Shown: positions 35,538-43,911, numbered from the stretch's first letter. The stretch: DNA of 64,000 nucleotides from Robertmurraya sp047302285 (GCF_047302285.1 NZ_CP154845.1:4756066-4820065), one strand, 5' to 3'. Notes: generated by a model not told the origin, from the sequence alone. A program made the numbers and translations.

Positions 35538-36038
35538 TTATGCGCCTTGTTCTTCTTTTTGATCTGCCACAGCTTTTGTAGCAAGAGCAAGGTTGCGGAT
35601 AGGTGCTTGAAGCACGCTGAGTAACATAGATAATAAGCCTTCGCGAGATGGTAGATCTGCAAGAGCTTTAATGTCATCAACAGTTGCTACATTCCCTTCG
35701 ATAACACCTGCTTTAATTTCAAGTGCTTCGTGCTTTTTCGCAAATTCGTTAATAATTTTCGCTGGTGCGACTACATCTTCTGCACTGAACGCGATTGCGT
35801 TTGGTCCTGTAAGAACCTCATTCAATCCAGTAAGTTCAGTAGCTTCTGTAGCACGACGAGTCAAAGTGTTTTTGTAAACTTTGAATTCTACTCCAGCTTC
35901 ACGAAGTTGTTTACGAAGTTCAGTAACTTCTGCAACGTTTAAACCACGGTAATCAACGACAACTGTGGATACACTTGCTTTAAGTTTACCAGCAATCTCG
36001 TCAACGATTGTTTGCTTTTGTTCGATAGCGTTGCCCAT
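35538..36038 (-). CDS. rplJ: 50S ribosomal protein L10 (uL10)
   Basis: L10 anchors L12 dimers to 23S helix 42-43 and is the autoregulator of its own operon in many bacteria. The 166-residue protein begins MGNAIEQKQTIVDEIAGKL and contains VDYRGLNVAEVTELRKQLRE and KNTLTRRA. The C-terminal helix that binds L12 dimers ends QKEEQGA. A long structured leader with an intrinsic-terminator-like hairpin precedes it. Confidence 0.98.
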   Translation of the reverse strand: MGNAIEQKQTIVDEIAGKLKASVSTVVVDYRGLNVAEVTELRKQLREAGVEFKVYKNTLTRRATEATELTGLNEVLTGPNAIAFSAEDVVAPAKIINEFAKKHEALEIKAGVIEGNVATVDDIKALADLPSREGLLSMLLSVLQAPIRNLALATKAVADQKEEQGA

Positions 36039-36074
36039 CTTTACACCTCCTGTAGATTTCTACACTTATACCGA

Positions 36075-36212
36075 TGCAATTAAAAACCTCCACATCTAAC
36101 AGACATGGAGGGAGTATACAATAGTCGTAGTACAACTAAATCTTTCATCTATCGTATGACCTCGGTAGGGAAGTTTAAGCCATATGGCCCCTACTGTCTG
36201 CGGTACAAATGT
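36075..36212 (-). ncRNA. L10 (rplJL) leader RNA
   Basis: The transcript upstream of rplJ contains ACCGCAGACAGTAGGGGCC...CTTAAAC...CCCTACCGAGGTC, the paired arms typical of the L10-binding leader. A hairpin follows, CCCTCCATGT ... ATGTGGAGG then TTTTTAA, able to act as an attenuator. Position between promoter and rplJ fits the L10/L12 autoregulatory leader of Bacillus. Boundaries are approximate. Confidence 0.8.
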
Positions 36213-36236
36213 TATTTATTTTTCACAACAGAATTT

Positions 36237-36265
36237 ATTATATAAAATATAATTCTGGTTGTCAA
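36237..36265 (-). promoter_or_regulatory. Consensus SigA promoter of rplJ-rplL
   Basis: Perfect TTGACA (36260-36265) and perfect TATAAT (36237-36242) on the minus strand with a 17-base spacer, just past the rplA stop. This is the best match to consensus in the window. Confidence 0.92.
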
Positions 36266-36277
36266 TTTATATTTTAA

Positions 36278-36976
36278 TTATTTCGCAACAGCAGAAGAAG
36301 GATCAACCTTAACCCCTGGTCCCATTGTTGTAGTAACTGTTACATTTTTCATGTAAGTTCCTTTTGCAGCTGCAGGCTTAGCTTTCATTAATGTATCGAA
36401 AATAGTGTTGAAGTTTTCAACTAGCTTTTCGTTATCAAATGAAGCTTTACCGATTGGCACATGAATGTTACCAGATTTATCAACGCGGTATTCTACTTTA
36501 CCAGCTTTGATTTCGTTAACAGCTTTTGTTACATCAAAAGTAACTGTTCCAGTTTTAGGGTTTGGCATTAAACCTTTAGGTCCTAATACACGACCAAGCT
36601 TACCAACTTCACCCATCATATCTGGAGTTGCTACGATAACATCAAATTCGAACCAACCTTGGTTGATTTTGTTGATGTATTCTGCATCTCCTACATAATC
36701 TGCACCAGCAGCTTCTGCTTCTTTCATTTTTTCGCCTTTAGCGAAAACTAATACACGTTGAGTTTTACCAGTTCCGTTTGGAAGAACAACAGCTCCACGG
36801 ATTTGTTGGTCAGCTTTCTTAGGGTCAACCCCTAAACGAAATGCTGCTTCAACCGTTGCATCAAATTTAGCAAAGTTTGTTTTCTTTGCAAGCTCAATTG
36901 CTTCTACTACAGGATAAGCTTTTAGACGATCTACAAGCTTTGTAGCTTCTAAATACTTCTTACCTTTTTTAGTCAT
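36278..36976 (-). CDS. rplA: 50S ribosomal protein L1 (uL1)
   Basis: L1 forms the mobile stalk at the E site that helps release deacylated tRNA. The 232-residue protein starts MTKKGKKYLEATKLVDR. This ATG follows a GGAGG site; a longer in-frame start lies 15 codons upstream, before that site. The conserved block VLGPKGLMPNPKTGTVTFDV identifies L1. It follows rplK after an unusually long 185-base gap containing repeat-like sequence. Confidence 0.97.
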   Translation of the reverse strand: MTKKGKKYLEATKLVDRLKAYPVVEAIELAKKTNFAKFDATVEAAFRLGVDPKKADQQIRGAVVLPNGTGKTQRVLVFAKGEKMKEAEAAGADYVGDAEYINKINQGWFEFDVIVATPDMMGEVGKLGRVLGPKGLMPNPKTGTVTFDVTKAVNEIKAGKVEYRVDKSGNIHVPIGKASFDNEKLVENFNTIFDTLMKAKPAAAKGTYMKNVTVTTTMGPGVKVDPSSAVAK

Positions 36977-37021
36977 TTTTATTTCCTCCCTGAATTGTGG
37001 TTTTAGCGGATAACCTCCCAC

Positions 37022-37090
37022 TTAGAAAAGCGCAAGAGCCCATAGGCTCCAGGGCTAGACAAACGAAAAACACAAAGCGTTTTTCGGCAA
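37022..37090. repeat. Short dispersed-repeat remnant between rplK and rplA
   Basis: Plus strand holds AAAAGCGCAAGAGCC followed almost at once by GGCTCCAGGGCTAGAC. These resemble the two outer ends of the longer element in the cysE leader (AAAAGCGCAAGCGCC and GGCGCTGGAGCTAGAC). A CGAAAAAC/GTTTTTCG hairpin (37064-37086) adjoins it. Probably a collapsed copy; inference. Confidence 0.5.
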
Positions 37091-37161
37091 AACAAAGGTT
37101 GCGAGTGAAACCAAATTCAACGTCGCAACCCCATTTAATCAACCTTAAAACTAAGCATGAA

Positions 37162-37587
37162 TTAGTCTTCGATAACGATACCCATGCTGCGTGCAGTACC
37201 TTCAACCATGCGCATAGCTGCTTCAACACTAGCTGCATTTAAATCAGGCATTTTTGATTCAGCAATCTCGCGTACTTTATCACGCTTAACTGTTGCTACT
37301 TTATTACGGTTTGGTTCACCAGAACCAGACTCGATTCCAGCTGCTTTCTTAAGAAGAACGGCAGCAGGTGGAGTTTTCGTAATAAATGTAAATGAACGGT
37401 CTTCAAATACCGTAATTTCAACAGGTATGATTAAACCAGCTTGTTCAGCTGTACGAGCGTTAAACTCTTTACAGAATCCCATGATATTCACACCCGCTTG
37501 ACCTAGTGCCGGTCCAACTGGTGGTGCTGGATTCGCTTTAGCTGCAGGAATCTGCAATTTTACGACCTTAATTACTTTTTTAGCCAC
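37162..37587 (-). CDS. rplK: 50S ribosomal protein L11 (uL11)
   Basis: L11 binds the GTPase-associated centre of 23S and is needed for RelA activation by stalled ribosomes; it is also the thiopeptide target site. The 141-residue form starts at a GTG (read as Met, then AKKVIKVVKLQ), fixed by an AGGAGGTG site eight bases before it. The proline-rich PAAKANPAPPVGPALGQAGV is conserved. It has its own promoter 150 bases upstream. Confidence 0.97.
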   Translation of the reverse strand: MAKKVIKVVKLQIPAAKANPAPPVGPALGQAGVNIMGFCKEFNARTAEQAGLIIPVEITVFEDRSFTFITKTPPAAVLLKKAAGIESGSGEPNRNKVATVKRDKVREIAESKMPDLNAASVEAAMRMVEGTARSMGIVIED

Positions 37588-37737
37588 GAGACACACCTCC
37601 TTAAAGTCCGTGATGTGGTAATAGGGTGAATTTACGAGAGTAAAAACAAGCCCTCCCACTCAACAAGTTGTCTTTATATTCATAAATAAAGATCTCGGCA
37701 ATATTTTGTCTCTTTTTGAGACATACTGACCTATGAA

Positions 37738-37766
37738 ATATTATCACTTTTCAAAGTCGATTTCAA
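37738..37766 (-). promoter_or_regulatory. SigA-type promoter of rplK-rplA
   Basis: TTGAAA (37761-37766) and TAATAT (37738-37743) on the minus strand with a 17-base spacer in the nusG-rplK gap. The leader to rplK is about 150 bases. Confidence 0.7.
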
Positions 37767-37866
37767 GTTTTTTCTAAAAAGAAATGAAAGGATACGTCCT
37801 AACCTACTAAAAACGCAAGCACGTCAACTAATTCCTCTTACGGAACAAGTCACCACTTTTCATCCA

Positions 37867-38400
37867 TTATAATTTGTCAATTTGTGTAAACTCGAGTTCC
37901 ACCGGCGTGTCACGACCGAACATATTTACAAGAACTTTGAGCTTCGCTTTGTCTTTATCGATCTCTTCAATAGAGCCTGTAAAGTTCGCAAATGGACCTT
38001 CTTTTACACGGACTGTTTCCCCAATTTCAAAGTCAATATCAATTCTTCTCTCTTCAACACCTAATGTCTTCAGAATAGAATTGATCTCTTCTGGTAAAAG
38101 CGGCGTCGGCTTTGAACCAGAGCCTGCTGAACCAACGAACCCTGTCACTCCTGGAGTATTACGTACTACATACCAAGAATCGTCCGTCATAATTATTTCA
38201 ACCAAAACATAACCAGGAAACACTTTACGTTTCACTGTTTTTTTCTTACCATTTTTAATATCAGTTTCTTCTTCCTCTGGCACAATTACACGGAAAATCT
38301 TATCCTGCATTCCCATTGTTTCTACACGTTTCTCCAGGTTTGTTTTTACCTTGTTTTCGTAGCCTGAGTAAGTATGAACAACATACCAATTCTTTTCCAT
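37867..38400 (-). CDS. nusG: Transcription termination/antitermination factor NusG
   Basis: NusG binds RNA polymerase and affects pausing, Rho function and coupling to ribosomes. The 177-residue protein has the NGN domain (about 1-110: NWYVVHTYSGYENKVKTNLE, GYVLVEIIMTDDSWYVVRNT) and a C-terminal KOW domain (GETVRVKEGPFANFTGSIEE). It follows secE after 256 bases, an unusually long gap holding a terminator-like hairpin, so its expression may be partly separate from secE. Confidence 0.98.
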   Translation of the reverse strand: MEKNWYVVHTYSGYENKVKTNLEKRVETMGMQDKIFRVIVPEEEETDIKNGKKKTVKRKVFPGYVLVEIIMTDDSWYVVRNTPGVTGFVGSAGSGSKPTPLLPEEINSILKTLGVEERRIDIDFEIGETVRVKEGPFANFTGSIEEIDKDKAKLKVLVNMFGRDTPVELEFTQIDKL

Positions 38401-38583
38401 TTGTCAGGACGCTATGTCCTTCCCTCCCTACACAAATCAAATTCTCCTCAATGAGTCTACGCAAATTTCCCGCACACTCAAAAGGCAAAACTTCCGTTCA
38501 ACAAAGCGATTCCCTAGATATCTAACCTCATCATAGGCATCCCATCATTAAAAACATCATGCTTGTCTATTTTTTTGCAAATT

Positions 38584-38606
38584 AAAAAACCCGTCACCGG
38601 GCTTTG
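38584..38606 (-). terminator. Terminator-like hairpin between secE and nusG
   Basis: Minus strand AAGCCCG-GTGA-CGGGTTTTTTAAT: a 6-bp GC-rich stem, tetraloop and six T residues, about 50 bases past the secE stop and 185 bases before nusG. It looks like a working but short intrinsic terminator and may attenuate nusG transcription. Confidence 0.7.
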
Positions 38607-38656
38607 AAAAAATTCCTATCATATTTTCCATTATACCATTAAGACATAGGAGTTAT

Positions 38657-38836
38657 TCAAGGAATTAAACGAATCAATTCAGAAATTCCTAAATCGATTA
38701 CTGCAAAGAAAACGGTAAAGAAAATAACAGTGACTAAAACTGTAATCGTATAGCTTGTTAGTTCTTTCCTTTTCGGCCAACTGACTTTTCCCATTTCACG
38801 GCCGACGTCTTTGAAAAAATTTACGATGCGTTGCAT
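38657..38836 (-). CDS. secE: Protein translocase subunit SecE
   Basis: SecE clamps the two halves of SecY in the membrane. The 59-residue single-span form starts MQRIVNFFKDVGREMGKVSWP, with an amphipathic helix then a membrane span at about residues 28-52. I chose this ATG because TTGGAGG lies seven bases upstream; an earlier in-frame start adds 21 unlike residues. The order sigH-rpmG-secE-nusG is the Bacillus one. Confidence 0.96.
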   Translation of the reverse strand: MQRIVNFFKDVGREMGKVSWPKRKELTSYTITVLVTVIFFTVFFAVIDLGISELIRLIP

Positions 38837-38952
38837 GAGTGAGACCTCCAACTTTTTAAGGAATTGCTGTTCTGAGAAGATTTTGTCATGGCTATTCAAG
38901 CTTTACCTCGAAGTAGACCACTTGAAGAATAGCTATCTATTTAAAAATCAAA

Positions 38953-39096
38953 TTATTTCGTTTCCCGATGAAGCGTATGATTATTGCATGTGCTACAAAA
39001 CTTCTTTAATTCCAAACGCTCCGATTCCTTCTTGCTTGTAGTTGAGTAATTTCTCGAACCACATTGTGAACAAGCAAGAGCAACCTTCTTTATCAT
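38953..39096 (-). CDS. rpmG: 50S ribosomal protein L33 (bL33), zinc-binding type
   Basis: A 47-residue gene reading MIKKVALACSQCGSRNYSTT and ending HTLHRETK. Cys9, Cys12, Cys34 and Cys37 form the zinc ribbon of C+ type L33. An AGGTGG site ends five bases before the ATG. It sits between sigH and secE, the place of rpmGB in B. subtilis. Other L33 copies, including zinc-independent ones, probably exist elsewhere. Confidence 0.94.
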   Translation of the reverse strand: MIKKVALACSQCGSRNYSTTSKKESERLELKKFCSTCNNHTLHRETK

Positions 39097-39194
39097 CTTG
39101 GCCACCTACTACATCTTTTATATCTATAAAACTGTATCACGGACAAGATATGGTGTCAATATGAAATACGAACAAGCCCTTATGTACAAGGGGA

Positions 39195-39854
39195 TTACAA
39201 CGTAAGCTCTCTTACCTCTAAATATCTTTCTAGCTTTCTCTTTACTCGTTGCAAAGCATTATCAATCGACTTCACATGGCGATTGAGCTCTTCTGATATT
39301 TCTTGGTAAGATTGTCCATCTAAGTATAAAGCTAAAACCTTCCGCTCCAGATCGCTTAACAGTTCAGACATTTTCACTTCGATATGATCAAACTCTTCTT
39401 GATTGATAATCAGTTCTTCTGGGTCCATCACCTTCGCACCAGAAATAACATCCATTAACGTTCGATCCGATTCTTCATCATAGATCGGCTTGTCCAACGA
39501 TACATACGAATTTAACGGGATATGCTTTTGCCTTGTTGCTGTTTTGATCGCCGTAATAATTTGCCTTGTGATGCATAGCTCCGCAAACGCTTTAAAAGAA
39601 GTTAGCTTGTCCTCTTTGAAGTCACGAATAGCCTTATAGAGACCAATCATACCTTCTTGAACAATATCCTCTTTATCTGCACCAATTAAAAAATAGGACC
39701 TAGCTTTTGCCCGCACGAAATTACGGTACTTGTGAATGAGGAAATCCAAGGCCTCACCCGCACCTTGATGAACCATCTCCACTAACTCTTCATCTTCCAG
39801 CTGAACATAATTGATAAAACTTTCGTTTTCCTTTGTTCCGTAGTCAGTACTCAC
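39195..39854 (-). CDS. sigH: RNA polymerase sigma-H factor
   Basis: SigH (Spo0H) directs post-exponential genes including entry into sporulation and competence. The 219-residue sigma-70-type protein has region 2 (GADKEDIVQEGMIGLYKAIRDF; promoter melting and core binding) and region 4 helix-turn-helix near the end (LDGQSYQEISEELNRHVKSIDNALQRVKRKL). It starts with GTG after a GGGGGGAT site. Its presence supports a spore-forming Bacillaceae. A good SigA promoter lies 35-65 bases upstream. Confidence 0.97.
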   Translation of the reverse strand: MSTDYGTKENESFINYVQLEDEELVEMVHQGAGEALDFLIHKYRNFVRAKARSYFLIGADKEDIVQEGMIGLYKAIRDFKEDKLTSFKAFAELCITRQIITAIKTATRQKHIPLNSYVSLDKPIYDEESDRTLMDVISGAKVMDPEELIINQEEFDHIEVKMSELLSDLERKVLALYLDGQSYQEISEELNRHVKSIDNALQRVKRKLERYLEVRELTL

Positions 39855-39889
39855 TAGGATCCCCCCGACCGTACAAGCTAGTTAGCAAT

Positions 39890-39919
39890 ATTATACAGTA
39901 GCTTTTTTTACCCCGTCAA
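39890..39919 (-). promoter_or_regulatory. SigA-type promoter of sigH
   Basis: TTGACG (39914-39919) and TATAAT (39890-39895) on the minus strand with an 18-base spacer, directly after the rae1 stop. In B. subtilis sigH is repressed here by AbrB; no operator can be assigned by eye. Confidence 0.8.
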
Positions 39920-39923
39920 CCTG

Positions 39924-40433
39924 TCATCTCTCGCCTCTTCGCCATTTTTCGAAAATTTCTGCCACTTCCTTGCTAAGAGGAATCTTTGAATTCGGACCTA
40001 GGTCTTGAATTTTTTTGACCCTTTTTTCAATCCTTCGTTCAATCGATTCCATCTCTATCAACAGCTCTCTGGCCGATTTACGCAGAGCTCCTTGTCCAAA
40101 AATCGCCCATTGCTCTGTGTAATCAGAGGTAGCAACATGGATTTGTGTCTTGCGATTATTTAAAGAAATAGCGAGCTTTTCAATTCTTTCATCGGCCGTC
40201 TCATTGTTCCGTGTAAAAATAACTTCAACTTTGAAATTGCGATATTTTTTTTCAGTCCCTTTAACGTATTGAGCATCAAAGACAACAATCACCCGATATC
40301 CTGAGTACGCTTGATATTCCGCCATCTTCTCGACCAACCGATCTCTCGCTGCAGCTAAATCTTTACTTTTCAGTGCTTTAAGTTCGGGCCAATCACCGAT
40401 TATGTTATAGCCATCTACAATCAGGATGTCCAT
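39924..40433 (-). CDS. rae1: Rae1-type NYN-domain endoribonuclease (YacP)
   Basis: B. subtilis Rae1 (YacP) enters the ribosomal A site and cuts mRNA in a translation-dependent way. The 169-residue homologue starts MDILIVDGYNIIGDWPELK, giving the first catalytic Asp of the PIN-like NYN fold. Further acidic residues are in VVFDAQYVKG and ATSDYTEQWAIFGQG. A GTG three codons upstream is an alternative start overlapping the rlmB stop. It is the last gene of the cysE unit, with sigH following. Confidence 0.93.
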   Translation of the reverse strand: MDILIVDGYNIIGDWPELKALKSKDLAAARDRLVEKMAEYQAYSGYRVIVVFDAQYVKGTEKKYRNFKVEVIFTRNNETADERIEKLAISLNNRKTQIHVATSDYTEQWAIFGQGALRKSARELLIEMESIERRIEKRVKKIQDLGPNSKIPLSKEVAEIFEKWRRGER

Positions 40434-40438
40434 TTTCT

Positions 40439-41179
40439 TCACCCAAGTGGGTAACGTTTTCGAAACACTTCGTACATGAGTAGTGCTGCCGCAACGGAAG
40501 CGTTTAATGATGTTACCTTCCCTTTCATCGGCAAACGGATAAGAAAGTCACACTTATCCCTAATTAAACGCCCCATACCTTTCCCTTCGCTTCCAATCAC
40601 AAGACCTAATGGTAACGTCCCATCAAATTGACGAAAGTCTTCTTTTCCCTTTGCGTCTGTTCCAGCAATCCAAACGCCGCGTTCCTTCAATTCATCAATC
40701 GTTCGCGCCATATTGGTCACTCTTACGACAGGTATATATTCAATCGCCCCTGTAGATGCCTTCGCAACCGTCGCCGTTAATCCAACCGCTCTTCTTTTTG
40801 GAATAATGATGCCATGAGCACCAACTGCATCTGCCGTTCTCATAACGGATCCTAAATTGTGGGGATCTTCAATTTCGTCTAAGAGGATAAAGAAAGGAGT
40901 CTCGTTTCTTTGCTCTGCAAGGGAAAATAAATCATCTAGCTCCGCATATTGGTACGCAGCAACTTGAGCAATGACCCCTTGATGGTTCCCTTCGACCAAA
41001 CCATCAATTTTTTTCTTCGGTACAAACTGGACCATGACATTCCGTTCCTTCGCTAAGCCAATCACCTGCTGCATTTGCCCTTTTTGAGAGCCTTCTGCAA
41101 TTAATACTTTGTTGACATCCCGATCCGATTTCAGTGCTTCAATAACAGGGTTTTTCCCAATAATATAATCTTGATTCAA
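40439..41179 (-). CDS. rlmB: 23S rRNA 2'-O-methyltransferase, TrmH/SpoU family (RlmB-like)
   Basis: SpoU-class enzyme that methylates the 2'-hydroxyl of 23S G2251 (E. coli numbering) in RlmB. The 246-residue protein has the N-terminal substrate-binding domain (DYIIGKNPVIEAL) and the knotted SPOUT domain with LLDEIEDPHNLGSVMRTADAVG, GLVIGSEGKGM and LNASVAAALLMYE. I start it at a TTG that has AGGAGG eight bases upstream; an ATG ten codons earlier overlaps mrnC. It corresponds to yacO. Confidence 0.93.
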   Translation of the reverse strand: MNQDYIIGKNPVIEALKSDRDVNKVLIAEGSQKGQMQQVIGLAKERNVMVQFVPKKKIDGLVEGNHQGVIAQVAAYQYAELDDLFSLAEQRNETPFFILLDEIEDPHNLGSVMRTADAVGAHGIIIPKRRAVGLTATVAKASTGAIEYIPVVRVTNMARTIDELKERGVWIAGTDAKGKEDFRQFDGTLPLGLVIGSEGKGMGRLIRDKCDFLIRLPMKGKVTSLNASVAAALLMYEVFRKRYPLG

Positions 41180-41180
41180 T

Positions 41181-41600
41181 TTAGGCTCCTCCTTTCTGTT
41201 CACGAACAATATCTAATGATTTCTTCACAATCTCATCTAACCGCTCTTCTCTTTTCAATAAATATAAATAACCGATCAACGCTTCGAAAGCCGTACCGTA
41301 CCGATACGTTTGTACATCTGTATTCTTTGGTACGGTACCTGATTTCGCATTTCTTCCTCTCATCACAACGGCTGTCTCTTCATCTGTCAGCTGCTTTTCA
41401 TCGAGAAAACGATGGATCATCATAGCCTGCGCCTTAGCGGATACATATTTCGTCGCTTCTTTATGGAGGTGATGCGGCTTAACCCGCCCGTTTTGCAAAA
41501 GGTGTTCACGAACGTATACCTCAAACACAGCATCACCCATGTAAGCTAACGCTAAACTATTCAATTGTTTCACTTCTAAGTTGTTTTCATATTGAAGCAT
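41181..41600 (-). CDS. mrnC: Mini-ribonuclease III
   Basis: Mini-III matures 23S rRNA ends in Bacillus; it is an RNase III catalytic domain without the double-stranded RNA-binding domain. The 139-residue protein has LNSLALAYMGDAVFEVYVREH, with the acidic catalytic residues, KYVSAKAQA and YGTAFEALIGYLYL. It overlaps nothing but is separated from cysS by only three bases and from rlmB by one. Its likely substrate, the pre-23S stem, is visible in this window (57284-57312 with 60474-60503). Confidence 0.95.
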   Translation of the reverse strand: MLQYENNLEVKQLNSLALAYMGDAVFEVYVREHLLQNGRVKPHHLHKEATKYVSAKAQAMMIHRFLDEKQLTDEETAVVMRGRNAKSGTVPKNTDVQTYRYGTAFEALIGYLYLLKREERLDEIVKKSLDIVREQKGGA

Positions 41601-41603
41601 CTG

Positions 41604-43001
41604 TTAGCCTCTTTTCCAACGAGTACCTTGAGGAGTATCTTCTAAAATAATATTCATGTCCTTTAGTTGATCGCGAATTTCATCAGCTAATTGGAAATTC
41701 CGATCCTTACGTGCTTGAATCCGTTTTTGAATCAATGCATCGATTTCTTCGTCTAATAGAGCATCATCTTCAAGCTTAAGCCCCAATACGTCGAATAATA
41801 CCTTAAATTCACTTATCAGAGCTTCGATGACTTCAACAGAAGTATTCTTTTCCATCAAATACAAATTAACAAGCTTCGATAGTTCAAACAAAATAGAGAT
41901 TCCATTGGCCGTATTAAAGTCATCATCCATCGCTTCGATAAATTGCGTGCGTAACCCTTGGATTTGCTCAAGCCATTGCGGATTGTTATCTGTTAAATTT
42001 GTACTAGCCGCTTGGCGATGCTTTAAATTTTGATACGACGTCTTTATCCGCTCTAACGCCGATTGGGTATGAACAAGAAGTTCTTCTGAATAGTTGATTG
42101 GATTACGATAATGGACAGAGAGCATAAAGAATCGTAACACTTGCGGATCATGTCTTTTAATAATGTCATGAACAAGAACAAAATTCCCTAATGATTTGGA
42201 CATTTTTTCATTATCAATATTAATGTAACCATTGTGCATCCAATAACGAGCGAATTCCTTTTCAGTTAATGCCTCAGATTGGGCAATTTCATTCTCATGA
42301 TGAGGGAAGGCTAAATCTTGCCCACCTGCGTGGATATCGATGGTATCACCTAAATATTTTCTCGCCATGGCAGAGCATTCAATATGCCAACCAGGTCTTC
42401 CTTTCCCCCAAGGACTCTCCCATGAAATCTCACCAGGCTTCGCCGCTTTCCAAAGCACAAAATCAAGTGCATCCTGCTTCTTCTCACCAACCGCAATACG
42501 CGCGCCGACTCTTAACTCATCAATCGACTGATGTGAAAGCTTACCATACTCTTTGAACATACGCGTGTGGTAATAAACGTCTCCTTCTGATTCATATGCA
42601 AACCCTTTTTCAATTAACGTACGAATAAAATCGATAATGATATCCATATTTTCTGTTACACGAGGATGGACGTCTGCCTCTTTGCATCCTAATGCATGCA
42701 CATCTTCATGGTAAGCTGTGATAAAGCGATTGGCGATATCAGGGACTTCTTCCCCAAGTTCATTGGCTACACGAATGAGTTTATCGTCAACATCAGTAAA
42801 ATTAGAAATAAAATTCACGTCAAAGCCACGGAATTGAAGATATCTTCTAACCGTATCAAATATGATCGCCGGACGTGCATTCCCAATATGAATATAATTG
42901 TATACGGTTGGACCGCACACATACATTTTCACCTTACCCTCTTCTAAAGGGATAAAATCTTCTTTTTTTCTAGTTAGCGTATTATAAATTTTAATCGCCA
43001 T
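41604..43001 (-). CDS. cysS: Cysteinyl-tRNA synthetase
   Basis: Charges tRNA-Cys. The 465-residue class I enzyme has the HIGH-type HIGN (38-41), KMSKS (266-270), and zinc ligands Cys29, Cys209 and His234 with a Glu following, which give cysteine specificity without editing. It follows cysE by one base, and both are controlled by the cysteine T-box upstream. This links amino acid synthesis and tRNA charging to uncharged tRNA-Cys. Confidence 0.98.
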   Translation of the reverse strand: MAIKIYNTLTRKKEDFIPLEEGKVKMYVCGPTVYNYIHIGNARPAIIFDTVRRYLQFRGFDVNFISNFTDVDDKLIRVANELGEEVPDIANRFITAYHEDVHALGCKEADVHPRVTENMDIIIDFIRTLIEKGFAYESEGDVYYHTRMFKEYGKLSHQSIDELRVGARIAVGEKKQDALDFVLWKAAKPGEISWESPWGKGRPGWHIECSAMARKYLGDTIDIHAGGQDLAFPHHENEIAQSEALTEKEFARYWMHNGYINIDNEKMSKSLGNFVLVHDIIKRHDPQVLRFFMLSVHYRNPINYSEELLVHTQSALERIKTSYQNLKHRQAASTNLTDNNPQWLEQIQGLRTQFIEAMDDDFNTANGISILFELSKLVNLYLMEKNTSVEVIEALISEFKVLFDVLGLKLEDDALLDEEIDALIQKRIQARKDRNFQLADEIRDQLKDMNIILEDTPQGTRWKRG

Positions 43002-43002
43002 T

Positions 43003-43650
43003 CTAAAAGCTCCTTTCTCGCTGTAACTCCTCTATTTCCTTCTGTAATTCCTTCACTCTTTGCTCTAATTCTTTAAATCGATCTGCAACCGGATCTGGAA
43101 GGTCGGAATGGTTTAAATCCTTGTTAAGTTTCACGCCGTCTTGAATCACCACTTTACCGGGAATTCCGACAACCGTTGAATTTGGAGGGACCTCCTTCAG
43201 AACAACTGAACCTGCACCTATTTTAGAATTCTCCCCCACTGTAATCGAACCTAGTACTTTCGCTCCAGTAGCAATTAACGCATTGTCTTTGATTGTGGGG
43301 TGGCGCTTGCCCTTTTCCTTTCCAGTACCTCCGAGTGTGACACCTTGGAACACCGTGACATTGTCGCCAATTTCACAGGTCTCGCCTATAACAACACCCA
43401 TTCCATGGTCGATGAAAAATCGTCTCCCAATTTTCGCCCCAGGATGGATCTCAATTCCCGTAAAGAAACGACTGACTTGTGAGATGACCCGAGCAATAAA
43501 ATAGAGCTTTCTTTTATAAAAGGCATGTGCGATTCGGTGACTCCAAATCGCATGCAAACCAGAATAGGTTAAAATGACTTCGAGATAGGTCCTTGCAGCT
43601 GGATCTTGATCAAAGATAACATCAATATCATCCTTCAACATCTTAAACAT
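43003..43650 (-). CDS. cysE: Serine O-acetyltransferase
   Basis: First step of cysteine synthesis: serine + acetyl-CoA to O-acetylserine. The 215-residue protein starts MFKMLKDDIDVIFDQDPAAR. I chose this ATG because GAAGAGG precedes it and it matches the family; an upstream in-frame extension reads through the leader repeat. The left-handed beta-helix of hexapeptide repeats covers about 60-165 (IHPGAKIGRRFFIDHGMGVVIGE), with catalytic His in the DHG motif. The C terminus is a charged coiled coil. Confidence 0.97.
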   Translation of the reverse strand: MFKMLKDDIDVIFDQDPAARTYLEVILTYSGLHAIWSHRIAHAFYKRKLYFIARVISQVSRFFTGIEIHPGAKIGRRFFIDHGMGVVIGETCEIGDNVTVFQGVTLGGTGKEKGKRHPTIKDNALIATGAKVLGSITVGENSKIGAGSVVLKEVPPNSTVVGIPGKVVIQDGVKLNKDLNHSDLPDPVADRFKELEQRVKELQKEIEELQRERSF

Positions 43651-43911
43651 GACAACCTCTTCCCCCTTTTTATGCCTCATGATCCCCACAAAACAAAAGA
43701 ACAAAAGCGCAAGCGCCTTGATCATCGCCGTACATAACTGGAAGGGCCTCGACTGAGATAAAGGAAACCTGAATTGCGATAGCAATTCTTGGTTGACTTA
43801 TCGTAGGGAGGGGACCTGAAGTTTGCTAGGCGATAGGCGCTGGAGCTAGACGTAGATACACTTCGTAACAAAGTTATACACAACCGCGAAATCTATAATT
43901 TCCTAGAACAT
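43651..43911 (-). other. cysE 5' untranslated region between T-box terminator and start codon
   Basis: About 260 bases after the T-box terminator and before cysE. No gene. Most of it (43704-43857) is an inserted dispersed repeat element; the rest contains the cysE ribosome binding site. Read-through transcripts from the T-box would carry this element. Confidence 0.7.
43704..43857. repeat. Dispersed intergenic repeat element in the cysE leader
   Basis: Plus strand begins AAAAGCGCAAGCGCC and ends GGCGATAGGCGCTGGAGCTAGAC; GCGCC...CGCC near the left end is inverted as GGCGATAGGCGC at the right end. The middle has a perfect GAATTGC-GATA-GCAATTC hairpin (43770-43787). A shortened relative lies at 37022-37060. 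GC-rich, non-coding, with paired ends: resembles small non-autonomous repeats of Bacillus genomes (inference). Confidence 0.6.

Noticed and set aside
37588..37659. 24-residue extension of RplK
   Set aside because: The extension crosses the AGGAGGTG site that serves the GTG start.
38300..38488. 62-codon frame upstream of and overlapping nusG
   Set aside because: Out of frame with nusG, no ribosome site, no family likeness.
43651..43785. N-terminal 45-residue extension of CysE
   Set aside because: It translates the repeat element in the leader, and a proper ribosome site lies before the downstream ATG at 43650.
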